Assembly: GCA_045576675.1 (NCBI GenBank)
Contig: JAZNGX010000120.1
Span: 1-18,059 of the forward strand
Origin: JAZNGX01 sp045576675
GTDB lineage: Bacteria; Bacillota; Clostridia; Monoglobales; Firm-18
DNA: 18,059 nucleotides
Direction of reading: 5' to 3'
The notes beneath the pieces were generated by a model, which saw nothing but the letters and a program-made list of their open reading frames with translations, was not told the origin of the DNA and ran no database searches. Both the position numbers and the translations under genes were made by a program. Shown in pieces: positions 1 to 7,999 of the stretch (positions are counted from its first letter, which is position 1; each line of letters opens with the position of its first letter).

Positions 1-3
1 CTG

Positions 4-465
4 TTAAAAATTAAATTCTATATTTGCTTTTGCTATATTTTTTCTTTCTATTGTAACATTGCCATCCGGCAAATCAAGTGAAATAGAGTCGTCATTAAAA
101 CTGTTTAATATACCTTCATACTCTTTTGCATTATTAACTGGCTTATAAAGCTTAACTCTAACAGTTTCACCTATTGCACTTTCAAAGTGCTTATTCTGCT
201 TTAAAACTCTTTCAATACCAGGTGAAGAAATTTCAAGAAAATAGTTATCTTCAATCAAATCAACCTCGTCAAGATATGTGCTAAGCTCACGGCTGATTGA
301 CTCGCAGTCATTTAAATCAACGCCTTCTTCTCTGTCAATATACACTCTTAAAAACTTGTTTGGTCCTTCTTTAACAAGCTCAACATCGTATACTTCATAG
401 CCGTATTTATCAGATATTTTTTCTGCATTTAAAGCAACCTCTGCTTCAATTTTTGAATATGCCAT
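4..465 (-). CDS. rimP: Ribosome maturation factor RimP
   Basis: RimP (YlxS) helps assemble the 30S ribosomal subunit in the cytoplasm. The 153-residue product has the usual family length and layout: an N-terminal alpha/beta domain with VYIDREEGVDLNDCESISRE, then the conserved LEISSPGIERVL segment, then a small SH3-like C-terminal domain. I chose the ATG at 465 (MAYSKIEAE) because GGAGGTG lies just upstream. An in-frame ATG at 504 would put the start inside a strong hairpin and add 13 residues unlike the family. The gene has its own promoter and leader. In Firmicutes it normally heads the nusA-ylxR-infB operon, which would lie beyond the left edge. Family assignment is secure; the downstream operon is inferred. 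Confidence 0.95.
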   Translation of the reverse strand: MAYSKIEAEVALNAEKISDKYGYEVYDVELVKEGPNKFLRVYIDREEGVDLNDCESISRELSTYLDEVDLIEDNYFLEISSPGIERVLKQNKHFESAIGETVRVKLYKPVNNAKEYEGILNSFNDDSISLDLPDGNVTIERKNIAKANIEFNF

Positions 466-501
466 TATCTCACCTCCGTAAGCAGTTGTGTTAATACAAA
501 A

Positions 502-528
502 CAAAGAGTGGGTTTAACCCACTCTTTG
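502..528 (-). promoter_or_regulatory. Leader hairpin / probable attenuator upstream of rimP
   Basis: The sequence is a perfect inverted repeat with 13-base arms around one central base. In rimP mRNA it would fold as CAAAGAGTGGG paired with CCCACTCTTTG, closed by a small A/T loop, followed at once by TTTTGTATT. An outer pairing of 531-536 (AGTTGT in the RNA sense) with 484-489 (ACAACT) could close a larger structure. It sits about 17 nt after the predicted transcription start and 36 nt before the rimP ATG. It looks like an intrinsic terminator or attenuator in the minus direction. It could also terminate transcripts coming from the ACT-domain gene, or be a protein-binding leader element. Confidence 0.7.
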
Positions 529-551
529 CAACAACTCTATAATGCAAATTT

Positions 552-580
552 ATTATAACACAATTATTTTGAAAAATCAA
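552..580 (-). promoter_or_regulatory. Sigma-A promoter for rimP
   Basis: On the minus strand, TTGATT (575-580) and a perfect TATAAT (552-557) are separated by exactly 17 bases, matching a vegetative sigma-A promoter. Transcription should begin near 545, giving a leader of about 80 nt that contains the hairpin at 502-528. The promoter lies immediately after the stop codon of the ACT-domain gene, so rimP can be expressed independently of the upstream operon. Confidence 0.8.
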
Positions 581-587
581 GTGTTTT

Positions 588-1019
588 TTATAATTTTTCT
601 ATATCTTCCTGTGTTAATACGGTAATATTTGCATCTTTCAAATATTTTATAGCCGAATCATTGTCATCAACTTTTAAAATTACCATAGCATTGTCTTTGT
701 TTGTACCTACAAAAGCATACATATATTCCACGCTCATACCTGTTGCAGTAAGTGACAATAGTGCCTTTGCAAGACCGCCCGGATGATGGTCAACCACTAT
801 ACCAACAACATTTGTAATTTTAAATGTTAAACCGCTTTCTTTTAAAGCAGCCTCTGCTGAAACAGGGTCAGTAACTATAAGTCTTAATATTCCATAATCA
901 ACTGTATCAGCGATTGACAATGCAAGAATATTAACACCGTATTCTGCAAGAATTCTTGTAACCTCTGCCATACGACCTGATTTGTTTGTAACAAAAATAG
1001 AAATCTGCTTAATATACAT
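588..1019 (-). CDS. Tandem ACT-domain protein of the Ior/PaaK cluster
   Basis: This small 143-residue protein is made of two ACT domains, roughly residues 1-67 and 70-143. The first opens with KQISIFVTNKSGRMAEVTRI, the typical ACT first strand and helix; the second contains GGLAKALLSLTATGMSVEYMYAF. ACT domains usually bind amino acids and regulate enzymes. Stand-alone tandem-ACT proteins of this kind are commonly found beside phenylacetate-CoA ligase and indolepyruvate oxidoreductase genes, as here, where the ligase gene ends 12 bases upstream. A role as an aromatic amino acid sensor for the pathway is inference. The ATG at 1019 follows AGGAGG. No terminator follows; the rimP promoter begins 7 bases beyond the stop. 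Confidence 0.88.
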   Translation of the reverse strand: MYIKQISIFVTNKSGRMAEVTRILAEYGVNILALSIADTVDYGILRLIVTDPVSAEAALKESGLTFKITNVVGIVVDHHPGGLAKALLSLTATGMSVEYMYAFVGTNKDNAMVILKVDDNDSAIKYLKDANITVLTQEDIEKL

Positions 1020-1031
1020 AAGGTTTTCCTC

Positions 1032-2348
1032 CTATTTTAATACTCTTTTATCAATAACACGTTTAGCTTTACCTTCACTACGCTGTATTGTTTTTGCTTC
1101 AACCAAAGTGATTTTTGCTTTTAAACCAAGTACACTTTCAACCTTTCTTGAAATATTAGCCTTAATATCTTCAACACGCTTAACTTCATCTGAAACCAAG
1201 CCTTCAGACATTTCAACCTGAATTTCAAGTGTATCAGTGTTATCAATTCTATCAACGATAATCATATAGTGCGGTGCAGTTTCACCAAGCTCTAAAAGCA
1301 CAGACTCAATCTGTGACGGGAACACGTTTACACCACGGATTATAAGCATATCGTCACTTCTTCCGCTCGGCTTTGTCATTCTTACCGAGGTTCTTCCGCA
1401 CTCACAAACATCGTAATTAAGTGATGAAATATCTCTTGTTCTGTATCTGATAAGCGGAAACGCCTGCTTTGTAAGTGTAGTAAATACCAATTCGCCCGAA
1501 GTCTTTTCAGGAAGAACGTCACCTGTATCGGGGTTGATAATTTCAGGAACAAAATGGTCTTCCCAAACGTGTAAGCCGTTCTGATGCTCACAGTCCATAG
1601 AAACACCCGGACCCATAATTTCACTTAAACCATAAATATCGTGAGCCTTGATGTTAAGCCTTGTCTCAATTTCCTTACGCATATTTTCAGTCCAGGGTTC
1701 TGCACCAAAAATACCAACTTTTAATGGGATTTTTGACGTATCAATACCCATTTCACGCATAGAATCACCAAGGTACAAAGCGTATGAAGGTGTGCAGCAA
1801 AGTGCATCAACACCAAAGTCTACTATACAGTTAATCTGCCTTTGAGTGTTACCTGCTGAAGCCGGAACAGTCAATGCACCTATTTTTTGTGAACCGCCGT
1901 GTGCACCAAGACCCCCTGTGAACAAGCCATATCCGTATGAAACCTGAATTTTTGAGGTTTTGTCAAGACCGGCCATTGTTAAACAGCGTGCCATAACCTC
2001 ATCCCACAAATCAAGGTCATCCTTTGTATAACCAACAACAATCTGCTTACCTGTTGTACCACTCGATGCGTGGATTCTTACAACATTATCAAGCGGAGTT
2101 GCAAACAAGCCATATGGATATGTATCACGCAAATCCTGCTTATATGTGTAAGGCAGCTTAGGTAAATCCTCAATTGATTTAATATCACCGGGCAAAAGAC
2201 CAATTGCATCCATCTTTGCTCTGTAATGAGGAACATTGTTATAAACACGTTCCACAAGCTCGACCAGTCTTTTTGACTGCAATTCAGTCATTTCATCACG
2301 GCTCATTGTTTCAGCCGCTTTGTTCCAAAAATTACTCACTTTTATCAC
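1032..2348 (-). CDS. paaK: Phenylacetate/aryl-acetate-CoA ligase, PaaK family
   Basis: This AMP-forming ligase of the ANL superfamily joins phenylacetate or a related aryl-acetate to CoA through an acyl-adenylate. The 438-residue length is normal for PaaK. Visible motifs are the phosphate-binding loop SSGTTGK at residues 95-101, DIYGLSE for adenine and acid binding, YRTRD, GRSDDMLIIRGVNVFPSQIE at the C-terminal domain hinge, and the catalytic lysine region RSEGKAKR near the end. The start is unusual: GTG at 2348, with a second in-frame GTG at 2339, and only a weak AAAGG upstream. The iorB stop is 6 bases before, so translation is probably coupled. Next to iorAB it may work in reverse, making free aryl-acetate and conserving energy; direction and exact substrate are inferred. 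Confidence 0.93.
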   Translation of the reverse strand: MIKVSNFWNKAAETMSRDEMTELQSKRLVELVERVYNNVPHYRAKMDAIGLLPGDIKSIEDLPKLPYTYKQDLRDTYPYGLFATPLDNVVRIHASSGTTGKQIVVGYTKDDLDLWDEVMARCLTMAGLDKTSKIQVSYGYGLFTGGLGAHGGSQKIGALTVPASAGNTQRQINCIVDFGVDALCCTPSYALYLGDSMREMGIDTSKIPLKVGIFGAEPWTENMRKEIETRLNIKAHDIYGLSEIMGPGVSMDCEHQNGLHVWEDHFVPEIINPDTGDVLPEKTSGELVFTTLTKQAFPLIRYRTRDISSLNYDVCECGRTSVRMTKPSGRSDDMLIIRGVNVFPSQIESVLLELGETAPHYMIIVDRIDNTDTLEIQVEMSEGLVSDEVKRVEDIKANISRKVESVLGLKAKITLVEAKTIQRSEGKAKRVIDKRVLK

Positions 2349-2354
2349 GCCTTT

Positions 2355-2924
2355 CTACATATTATAACCCAATTCAAATGCTTTAACATTAATTTCGTAG
2401 AATTTTGGAGGTACAGTTTCTTTCAATACTTCTAACCATATTTCCTTATCAATATCCATTTTTGATGCTAAAACACCAATTAATACAACGTTTACTGCCT
2501 TTACATTACCTGCTTCAATTGCAAGCTTTGCAGCATCAAGAGCAATCATTGAGATTCCCTTGCTGTTAATCTTTTCAATTATATTTTCGGGATATTTTGC
2601 CGCACCTATAATTACAGGCATCGGGTCAATTGTCTGTGTATTAACAATCAACTTTCCATCTTTTTTTAGATACTGAATGTATCTGTATGCTTCAAGCTGT
2701 TCAAATGCAAGAATAATATCAGCACCACCTTCGTTTATAACAGGTGCATTAACCTTATCACCATATCTTACATATGTAACAACACTACCGCCTCGCTGGC
2801 TCATTCCGTGAACTTCAGAAACCTTAACATCAAAACCCTGCTTAATTGCAACGTTACCTAAAATCCTGCTTGCAAGCAAGGTTCCCTGACCACCGACACC
2901 AACAATCATAATACTCTTATTCAT
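2355..2924 (-). CDS. iorB: Indolepyruvate:ferredoxin oxidoreductase, beta subunit
   Basis: This is the gamma-type (2-oxoacid:acceptor oxidoreductase) subunit that pairs with IorA to convert aryl-pyruvates and CoA into aryl-acetyl-CoA, CO2 and reduced ferredoxin. The 189-residue protein starts SIMIVGVGGQGTLLASRIL, the glycine-rich signature of the family, followed by EVHGMSQRGGSVVTYVRYG, which is also highly conserved. The ATG at 2924 overlaps the end of iorA by 8 bases and has a GGAGGTAACAGC-type ribosome binding site inside iorA, so the two subunits are likely made in balance by translational coupling. Nothing in it looks damaged. Confidence 0.95.
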   Translation of the reverse strand: MNKSIMIVGVGGQGTLLASRILGNVAIKQGFDVKVSEVHGMSQRGGSVVTYVRYGDKVNAPVINEGGADIILAFEQLEAYRYIQYLKKDGKLIVNTQTIDPMPVIIGAAKYPENIIEKINSKGISMIALDAAKLAIEAGNVKAVNVVLIGVLASKMDIDKEIWLEVLKETVPPKFYEINVKAFELGYNM

Positions 2925-4653
2925 TGCTGTTACCTCCTATCGCAGAAAGCTTGCACAGCTTTGTACATAGACCGCAGCCATTGCACTGTGTAGCATCAAT
3001 TTCAACAACACCATCTTTTAACGATATTGCAGGACAACCAATTTTCATACACATTTTGCAGTTAACGCATTTTGTTTTGTCAATTGAAAGCGGTCCCGGA
3101 TACTTTACACTCTTTAAAAGAGCACACGGACGTTGTGATATAATAACAGATGGCTCGTCTGTTGCAATTTCTTCTTTAACTATCTTTTCAAAGTTTGCAA
3201 TATCAAACGGATCAGCAACAGTAACTCTGTCAACACCAATAGCTTCACAAAGCTTAATAAGATTAACCTGCTTTGTGGGCTCGCCTTTGATTGTTTTTCC
3301 TGTAGTAGGATTATCCTGATGACCTGTCATACCTGTAATTGAATTATCAAGAATAATAACTGTACTGCAACCCTTGTTATAAACCAAATCAACTATGCCT
3401 GTTATACCGCTGTGCATAAATGTGGAGTCACCAAGAATTGCAACTGTTTTATTCTTGAAATCAGCATTGCCTGATTTTTCAATACCATGAGCCATACCGA
3501 TGCTTGCACCCATACATACACAAAAATCAATGCTCTGAAGTGGTGCTAAAGCACCCAATGTATAGCATCCTATATCACCGCAAACAGTAAGCCCAAGCTT
3601 TTTCAAAACATAGAACATACCTCTATGCGGGCAGCCAGCACACATTACAGGAGGTCTTACCGGGATTTGCTCTTCAACTGTATATGTATCAACATCTTCG
3701 CCGCTTATAGCCTTTTTAACTATATTTGTATTATACTCACCAAGCAACGAGAAAATTTCTTTACCAACAACATCAATACCTAAAATTTTGCACTGATTTT
3801 CAATTACCGGGTCAAGCTCCTCAACAACATAAATCTTATCAACCTTAGCAGCAAAATCACGAATGAGCTTTTCTGGCATCGGGTAAACAAGACCAAGCTT
3901 TAAGAATGATGCATTCGGGAAAGCTTCTTTTGCATACTGATAGCAGATACCCGCAGTAATAATACCAATTTTTGTATCATTAATTTCTACTGTATTAAGC
4001 GGGCAGTCTTCTGCATATGATGCCATATCCTTAAGACGCTGTTCAACATATACGTGTCTTACCTTCGCCATAGCAGGCATCATAACATTTTTACCGGGGT
4101 TTTTTTCATATTTTGAAGGTTCAATTTCCTGTCTGTCATTAAGCTCAACAAGGCTTTGTGAATGAGAAACTCTTGTTGAAAGTCTTAATATAACAGGGGT
4201 GTCATATTTTTCACTAAGCTCATATGCAAGCTTTGTATATTCCTTACACTCACTGCTGTCTGATGGCTCAACAACAGGAATTTTTGCTGCCATCGCAAGC
4301 ATTCTTGTGTCCTGCTCATTCTGTGAGCTATGCATACCGGGGTCATCTGCAACACAAACAACCAAACCGCCTTTAACACCTGTATACGATGCAGTAAACA
4401 ATGGGTCTGCCGCAACGTTAAAACCAACGTGCTTCATACAAGTTGCAGAACGAGTGCCGCTTAACGCAGCACCAATTGCAACCTCTGCGGCAACCTTTTC
4501 ATTAGGTGCCCATTCAGAATATATTTCTTCATATTTTGCAACATTTTCAGTAATCTCGGTACTTGGTGTACCTGGGTATGAAGCAACGACCTTAACGCCT
4601 GCTTCATATATGCCTCTGGCAACAGCTTCGTTGCCCAATAACAGCTTTTTCAT
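2917..4653 (-). CDS. iorA: Indolepyruvate:ferredoxin oxidoreductase, alpha subunit
   Basis: The large, thiamine-diphosphate-dependent subunit of an oxygen-sensitive enzyme acting on the transamination products of tryptophan, phenylalanine and tyrosine. In order, the 578 residues show the pyrimidine-binding half (VVASYPGTPSTEITENVA near residue 25), the middle transketolase-like domain, the TPP-binding half (GDIGCYTLGAL, then GDSTFMHSGITG), and two C-terminal [4Fe-4S] ferredoxin clusters: Cys 529/532/535/540 followed by Pro, and Cys 557/560/563/567. All eight cluster cysteines are present. The length is within the family range. The ATG at 4653 has AGGAGA upstream and lies 11 bases after leuS with no space for a promoter or terminator, so it is apparently co-transcribed with translation genes. 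Confidence 0.96.
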   Translation of the reverse strand: MKKLLLGNEAVARGIYEAGVKVVASYPGTPSTEITENVAKYEEIYSEWAPNEKVAAEVAIGAALSGTRSATCMKHVGFNVAADPLFTASYTGVKGGLVVCVADDPGMHSSQNEQDTRMLAMAAKIPVVEPSDSSECKEYTKLAYELSEKYDTPVILRLSTRVSHSQSLVELNDRQEIEPSKYEKNPGKNVMMPAMAKVRHVYVEQRLKDMASYAEDCPLNTVEINDTKIGIITAGICYQYAKEAFPNASFLKLGLVYPMPEKLIRDFAAKVDKIYVVEELDPVIENQCKILGIDVVGKEIFSLLGEYNTNIVKKAISGEDVDTYTVEEQIPVRPPVMCAGCPHRGMFYVLKKLGLTVCGDIGCYTLGALAPLQSIDFCVCMGASIGMAHGIEKSGNADFKNKTVAILGDSTFMHSGITGIVDLVYNKGCSTVIILDNSITGMTGHQDNPTTGKTIKGEPTKQVNLIKLCEAIGVDRVTVADPFDIANFEKIVKEEIATDEPSVIISQRPCALLKSVKYPGPLSIDKTKCVNCKMCMKIGCPAISLKDGVVEIDATQCNGCGLCTKLCKLSAIGGNSNE

Positions 4654-4664
4654 AGCTTTCTCTC

Positions 4665-7076
4665 CTATTTAATAACAATATTTACAAGCTTGTTTGGAAT
4701 AACAATTGTCTTAACAACCTGCTTACCGTCAGTTAACTCTTTGATTTTATCATCATCAAAAGCGGCTTTTTCAATTTCTTCTTTCGAAGCAGATGCCGAT
4801 ACAACAATCTTACTCTTAATTTTTCCATTAATCTGAACAACTAGCTCGTAACTGTCATCCTTAGTTTTTTCTTCATCATATTCAGGCCATTTTGTATCAG
4901 TGATTGTACCATCAAAGCCTGCAAGTTCCCATAACTCCTCAGTAATATGAGGTGCGATAGGATTGAGCAGTGTGATGAATGTTTTAAACTCACCTTTTGT
5001 GATTTTACCTGCTTTTGCTACATCATTTATTAATGCCATAAGTGCTGCAATTGCAGTATTGAACTTCATTTTATCAATATCGCTTGTTACCTTCATTATG
5101 GTCTTATGCATTGCTGATTCAAGCTCTTTGGAATATCCGTCACCATCAACTAAAATATCCTGAAGATTCCATACTCTCTCCAAGAACTTATAACAGCCCT
5201 TTACACCGTTCATTGACCAAGGTGTTGCCTGATCAAACGCACCAATAAACATTTCGTATGTTCTAAAGGTATCTGCACCATAATCATTTACAATATCATC
5301 TGGGTTAATTACGTTTCCTCTTGATTTAGACATTTTTTCGCCATTTTCACCAAGAATCATACCATGTGAAGTTCTCTTCTGATACGGTTCTTTTGTTGGA
5401 ACAACACCAATGTCATATAGGAACTTATGCCAGAATCTTGAGTACAACAAGTGAAGTGTTGTATGCTCCATACCACCATTGTACCAATCGATTGGCAACC
5501 AGTATTTAAGCTTTTCTTCTGCAGCAATAGCACTGTCATTCTCGGGGTCAATATAACGTAAGAAATACCAAGACGAACCTGCCCACTGAGGCATTGTGTC
5601 TGTTTCTCTGTGTGCAGCACCACCGCATTTTGGGCACTTTGTTTTAACCCAATCTGTAAGCTTTAACAGCGGTGATTCGCCCTCTTCACCAGGCTCAAAG
5701 TTTTCTGTTTCGGGAAGCATCAGTGGCAACTGCTCATATGGAACAGGTACCCATCCACATTCAGGACAGTTAACAAGCGGAATTGGCTCGCCCCAGTAAC
5801 GCTGACGTGAGAATACCCAGTCGCGAAGCTTGAAGTTAACCTTTCTTGTGCCGATTCCCTTAGATTCCAAATCATCTATAATAGCTTTTTTAGCCTGTGC
5901 AACAGTCATTCCGTCAAGGAAGCCTGAATTTACCATAATGCCTTCTTCAACATCGGTATAAGCTTCATTCTGAACATTCTCGCCACCTGAAACAACTTCA
6001 ATTATAGGCATATTAAATTTCTTTGCAAAATCCCAATCACGTGTATCGTGAGCAGGAACCGCCATAATAGCACCCGTACCATAGGTTACAAGCACGTAAT
6101 CGGAAATCCACACAGGGATTTCTTTCCCGTTAACAGGATTTATTGCAGTAATACCTTTTAGCATTACGCCTGTTTTGTCTTTTGCAAGCTCAACTCTTTC
6201 AAACTCGCTCTTTTTAGCAGCCTGTTGCTTATAATTATTTACCTCATCAAGGTTTGTGATTTTATCACTGTACTTTTCAATATAAGGATGCTCAGGTGAT
6301 AAAACCATATAAGTAGCACCAAAAAGTGTGTCAGGACGAGTTGTATAAACAACAATCTCATCATCTATGTCTTTTAATTTAAACTTAACCTCTGCCCCCT
6401 CTGAACGCCCAATCCAGTTTTTCTGCTGAATTTTAACCTTTTCAAGATAATCAAGGTCGTCAAGGTCATCTATAAGACGTTGTGCATATTCTGTAATTTT
6501 AAGCATCCATTGGCTCTTTTCTTTTTGAACAACCTCACTGCCGCAACGTTCGCAAACACCGTTAACAACCTCTTCATTCGCAAGACCAACCTTACAGCCT
6601 GTGCAGAAGTTAATAGGCATTTTTGTTTTGTATGCAAGTCCGTTTTCAAACAACTTTAAGAAAATCCACTGTGTCCACTTAAAATAATTCGGGTCAGTTG
6701 TGCTTACTTCTTTTGACCAGTCAAATGAAAAACCCAGCATTTTAAGCTGACGCTTAAAGTTTGCAATATTGTTTTCAGTTACCTTTGCAGGATGGATTTT
6801 ATTCTTAATAGCAAAATTCTCGGTAGGAAGACCAAATGCGTCCCATCCCATAGGGAATAAAACGTTATAGCCTTCAAGACGTTTTTTTCTTGAAATTATA
6901 TCTATTGCAGTGTATCCTCTCGGATGACCAACGTGCAAACCATGTCCTGATGGATAAGGGAATTCAACAAGACCATAGAACTTCGGCTTTGAATAATCCT
7001 CGCCGGCTTTGAAGGCTTGTGATTCATCCCATTTATCCTGCCATTTTTTTTCGATTTCTTTATAAGTGTACTTCAT
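4665..7076 (-). CDS. leuS: Leucyl-tRNA synthetase
   Basis: This class Ia synthetase charges tRNA-Leu with leucine. The 803-residue length is typical for bacteria. Visible parts are the HIGH-type motif HVGH at residues 48-51, zinc-binding cysteine pairs in the N-terminal part and again around NCPECGW/CPKCGG, and the CP1 editing domain with TTRPDTLFGATYM and AVPAHDTRDWD (the universal editing aspartate). The KMSKS loop is near residue 581, followed by the anticodon-binding and C-terminal domains. The start has GGAGGG upstream. Only 2 bases separate it from rsfS, so it cannot have its own T-box leader, which Firmicutes often use for leuS. Expression must depend on the upstream operon or an internal promoter that I could not identify. 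Confidence 0.98.
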   Translation of the reverse strand: MKYTYKEIEKKWQDKWDESQAFKAGEDYSKPKFYGLVEFPYPSGHGLHVGHPRGYTAIDIISRKKRLEGYNVLFPMGWDAFGLPTENFAIKNKIHPAKVTENNIANFKRQLKMLGFSFDWSKEVSTTDPNYFKWTQWIFLKLFENGLAYKTKMPINFCTGCKVGLANEEVVNGVCERCGSEVVQKEKSQWMLKITEYAQRLIDDLDDLDYLEKVKIQQKNWIGRSEGAEVKFKLKDIDDEIVVYTTRPDTLFGATYMVLSPEHPYIEKYSDKITNLDEVNNYKQQAAKKSEFERVELAKDKTGVMLKGITAINPVNGKEIPVWISDYVLVTYGTGAIMAVPAHDTRDWDFAKKFNMPIIEVVSGGENVQNEAYTDVEEGIMVNSGFLDGMTVAQAKKAIIDDLESKGIGTRKVNFKLRDWVFSRQRYWGEPIPLVNCPECGWVPVPYEQLPLMLPETENFEPGEEGESPLLKLTDWVKTKCPKCGGAAHRETDTMPQWAGSSWYFLRYIDPENDSAIAAEEKLKYWLPIDWYNGGMEHTTLHLLYSRFWHKFLYDIGVVPTKEPYQKRTSHGMILGENGEKMSKSRGNVINPDDIVNDYGADTFRTYEMFIGAFDQATPWSMNGVKGCYKFLERVWNLQDILVDGDGYSKELESAMHKTIMKVTSDIDKMKFNTAIAALMALINDVAKAGKITKGEFKTFITLLNPIAPHITEELWELAGFDGTITDTKWPEYDEEKTKDDSYELVVQINGKIKSKIVVSASASKEEIEKAAFDDDKIKELTDGKQVVKTIVIPNKLVNIVIK

Positions 7077-7078
7077 AT

Positions 7079-7435
7079 CTATCCCTCCAAAATATCACTG
7101 ATATCTATTTCTTTTCCGTCTGACCATAAATGCTCAAGATTATAAAAATCACGGGTTTCACCATACATTATATGAACTATAATATCCTTGTAATCCATCA
7201 AAACCCAGGTTCCGCTTCCGTATCCTTCTTTATGGAAGCCAATGTCTGCCTCCTGACCGCCAAGCTGATATTCAACCTCATCTGCAAGTGCCTTAACGTG
7301 AGTTGAAGATGTACCTGTGCATATAATAAAATAGTCGGTTATCTGGCTTACGTCCTTTATTTCTATTGCCTTGATGCTCTGACCTTTTTTGTCATCCAAT
7401 GCCTTAACAGCTTTTTTCATTAGTTCATAGCTCAT
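7079..7435 (-). CDS. rsfS: Ribosomal silencing factor RsfS
   Basis: RsfS (formerly YbeB/Iojap) binds ribosomal protein L14 on the 50S subunit and blocks subunit joining when nutrients are scarce. The 118 residues carry the family signatures: IEIKDVSQITDYFIICTGTS near residue 25 and GSGTWVLMDYKDIIVHIM near residue 75, then YNLEHLW. The ATG overlaps the yqeK stop in an ATGA arrangement, and nadD-yqeK-rsfS is a conserved Firmicutes order. The length is normal. Confidence 0.97.
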   Translation of the reverse strand: MSYELMKKAVKALDDKKGQSIKAIEIKDVSQITDYFIICTGTSSTHVKALADEVEYQLGGQEADIGFHKEGYGSGTWVLMDYKDIIVHIMYGETRDFYNLEHLWSDGKEIDISDILEG

Positions 7436-7995
7436 AGTTTACACCCCTTTATTATTAAATCATTCATAGCATTTACCGTTTCAGTATGCAACATTCTGCC
7501 GTTGTTTGTAAGTTTTATTATTGTGTTTCTGAGCCCGTTAAAAACAGCTTTGTCGAGGTCACTATACGCAAGTGCTCTTAACGTTTCAACACCATTGTAG
7601 GTTCTGTTTGGCTCAATTATATCAGCTATATAAATGATTTTTGTAAGCAATCTCATACCCGCCTTTGATGTCGTATGATAATATATCGCTTCAAAAATCT
7701 CATCATCATCAATACCAAGCTCATTTTTAACATAATAAGCACCGATGTGCCCATGAACAAGCTTATGCTCAACCTTATCTATTTCTTCAAGCTTTACTCC
7801 ATACTTTTCCGCAAGCTCTACACTTTGCTCAAAAGTAAAATCCTTTGTAATATCGTGAAGCAAGCCTGCAAGATATGCCTTTTCCAAATCGGCACCATAA
7901 AGCTTTGCAAGCCGCATCGCTTCGTCACGAACACCAAGACTGTGTATATAGCGTTTTTCACTCATTAAATCTTTTATATAATTTTCGTAATTCAT
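7432..7995 (-). CDS. yqeK: HD-domain Ap4A hydrolase YqeK
   Basis: YqeK proteins are HD-superfamily symmetrical bis(5'-nucleosyl)-tetraphosphatases that remove the alarmone Ap4A. The 187-residue protein has the expected metal ligands: the first His in YIHSLGV (residue 18), the His-Asp pair in GLLHDITKD (47-48), further His residues in VEHKLVHGHIGA, and a final conserved Asp in IIYIADIIEP. I use the ATG at 7995; a TTG directly before it (7998) has slightly better spacing from GGAG and would add one residue. nadD stops 4 bases upstream and rsfS overlaps downstream. Confidence 0.94.
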   Translation of the reverse strand: MNYENYIKDLMSEKRYIHSLGVRDEAMRLAKLYGADLEKAYLAGLLHDITKDFTFEQSVELAEKYGVKLEEIDKVEHKLVHGHIGAYYVKNELGIDDDEIFEAIYYHTTSKAGMRLLTKIIYIADIIEPNRTYNGVETLRALAYSDLDKAVFNGLRNTIIKLTNNGRMLHTETVNAMNDLIIKGCKL

Positions 7996-7999
7996 CAAC

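Noticed and set aside
466..504. Upstream ATG of rimP at 504
   Set aside because: It falls inside the leader hairpin, has no ribosome binding site and adds residues not found in RimP; the ATG at 465 has GGAGGTG.
502..528. The same hairpin as a plus-strand terminator
   Set aside because: No gene on the plus strand precedes it and no T run follows it in that direction.
4199..4672. 157-codon plus-strand open frame opposite iorA
   Set aside because: A mirror of the iorA reading frame with low-complexity Ser/Ala/Pro content; no independent support.
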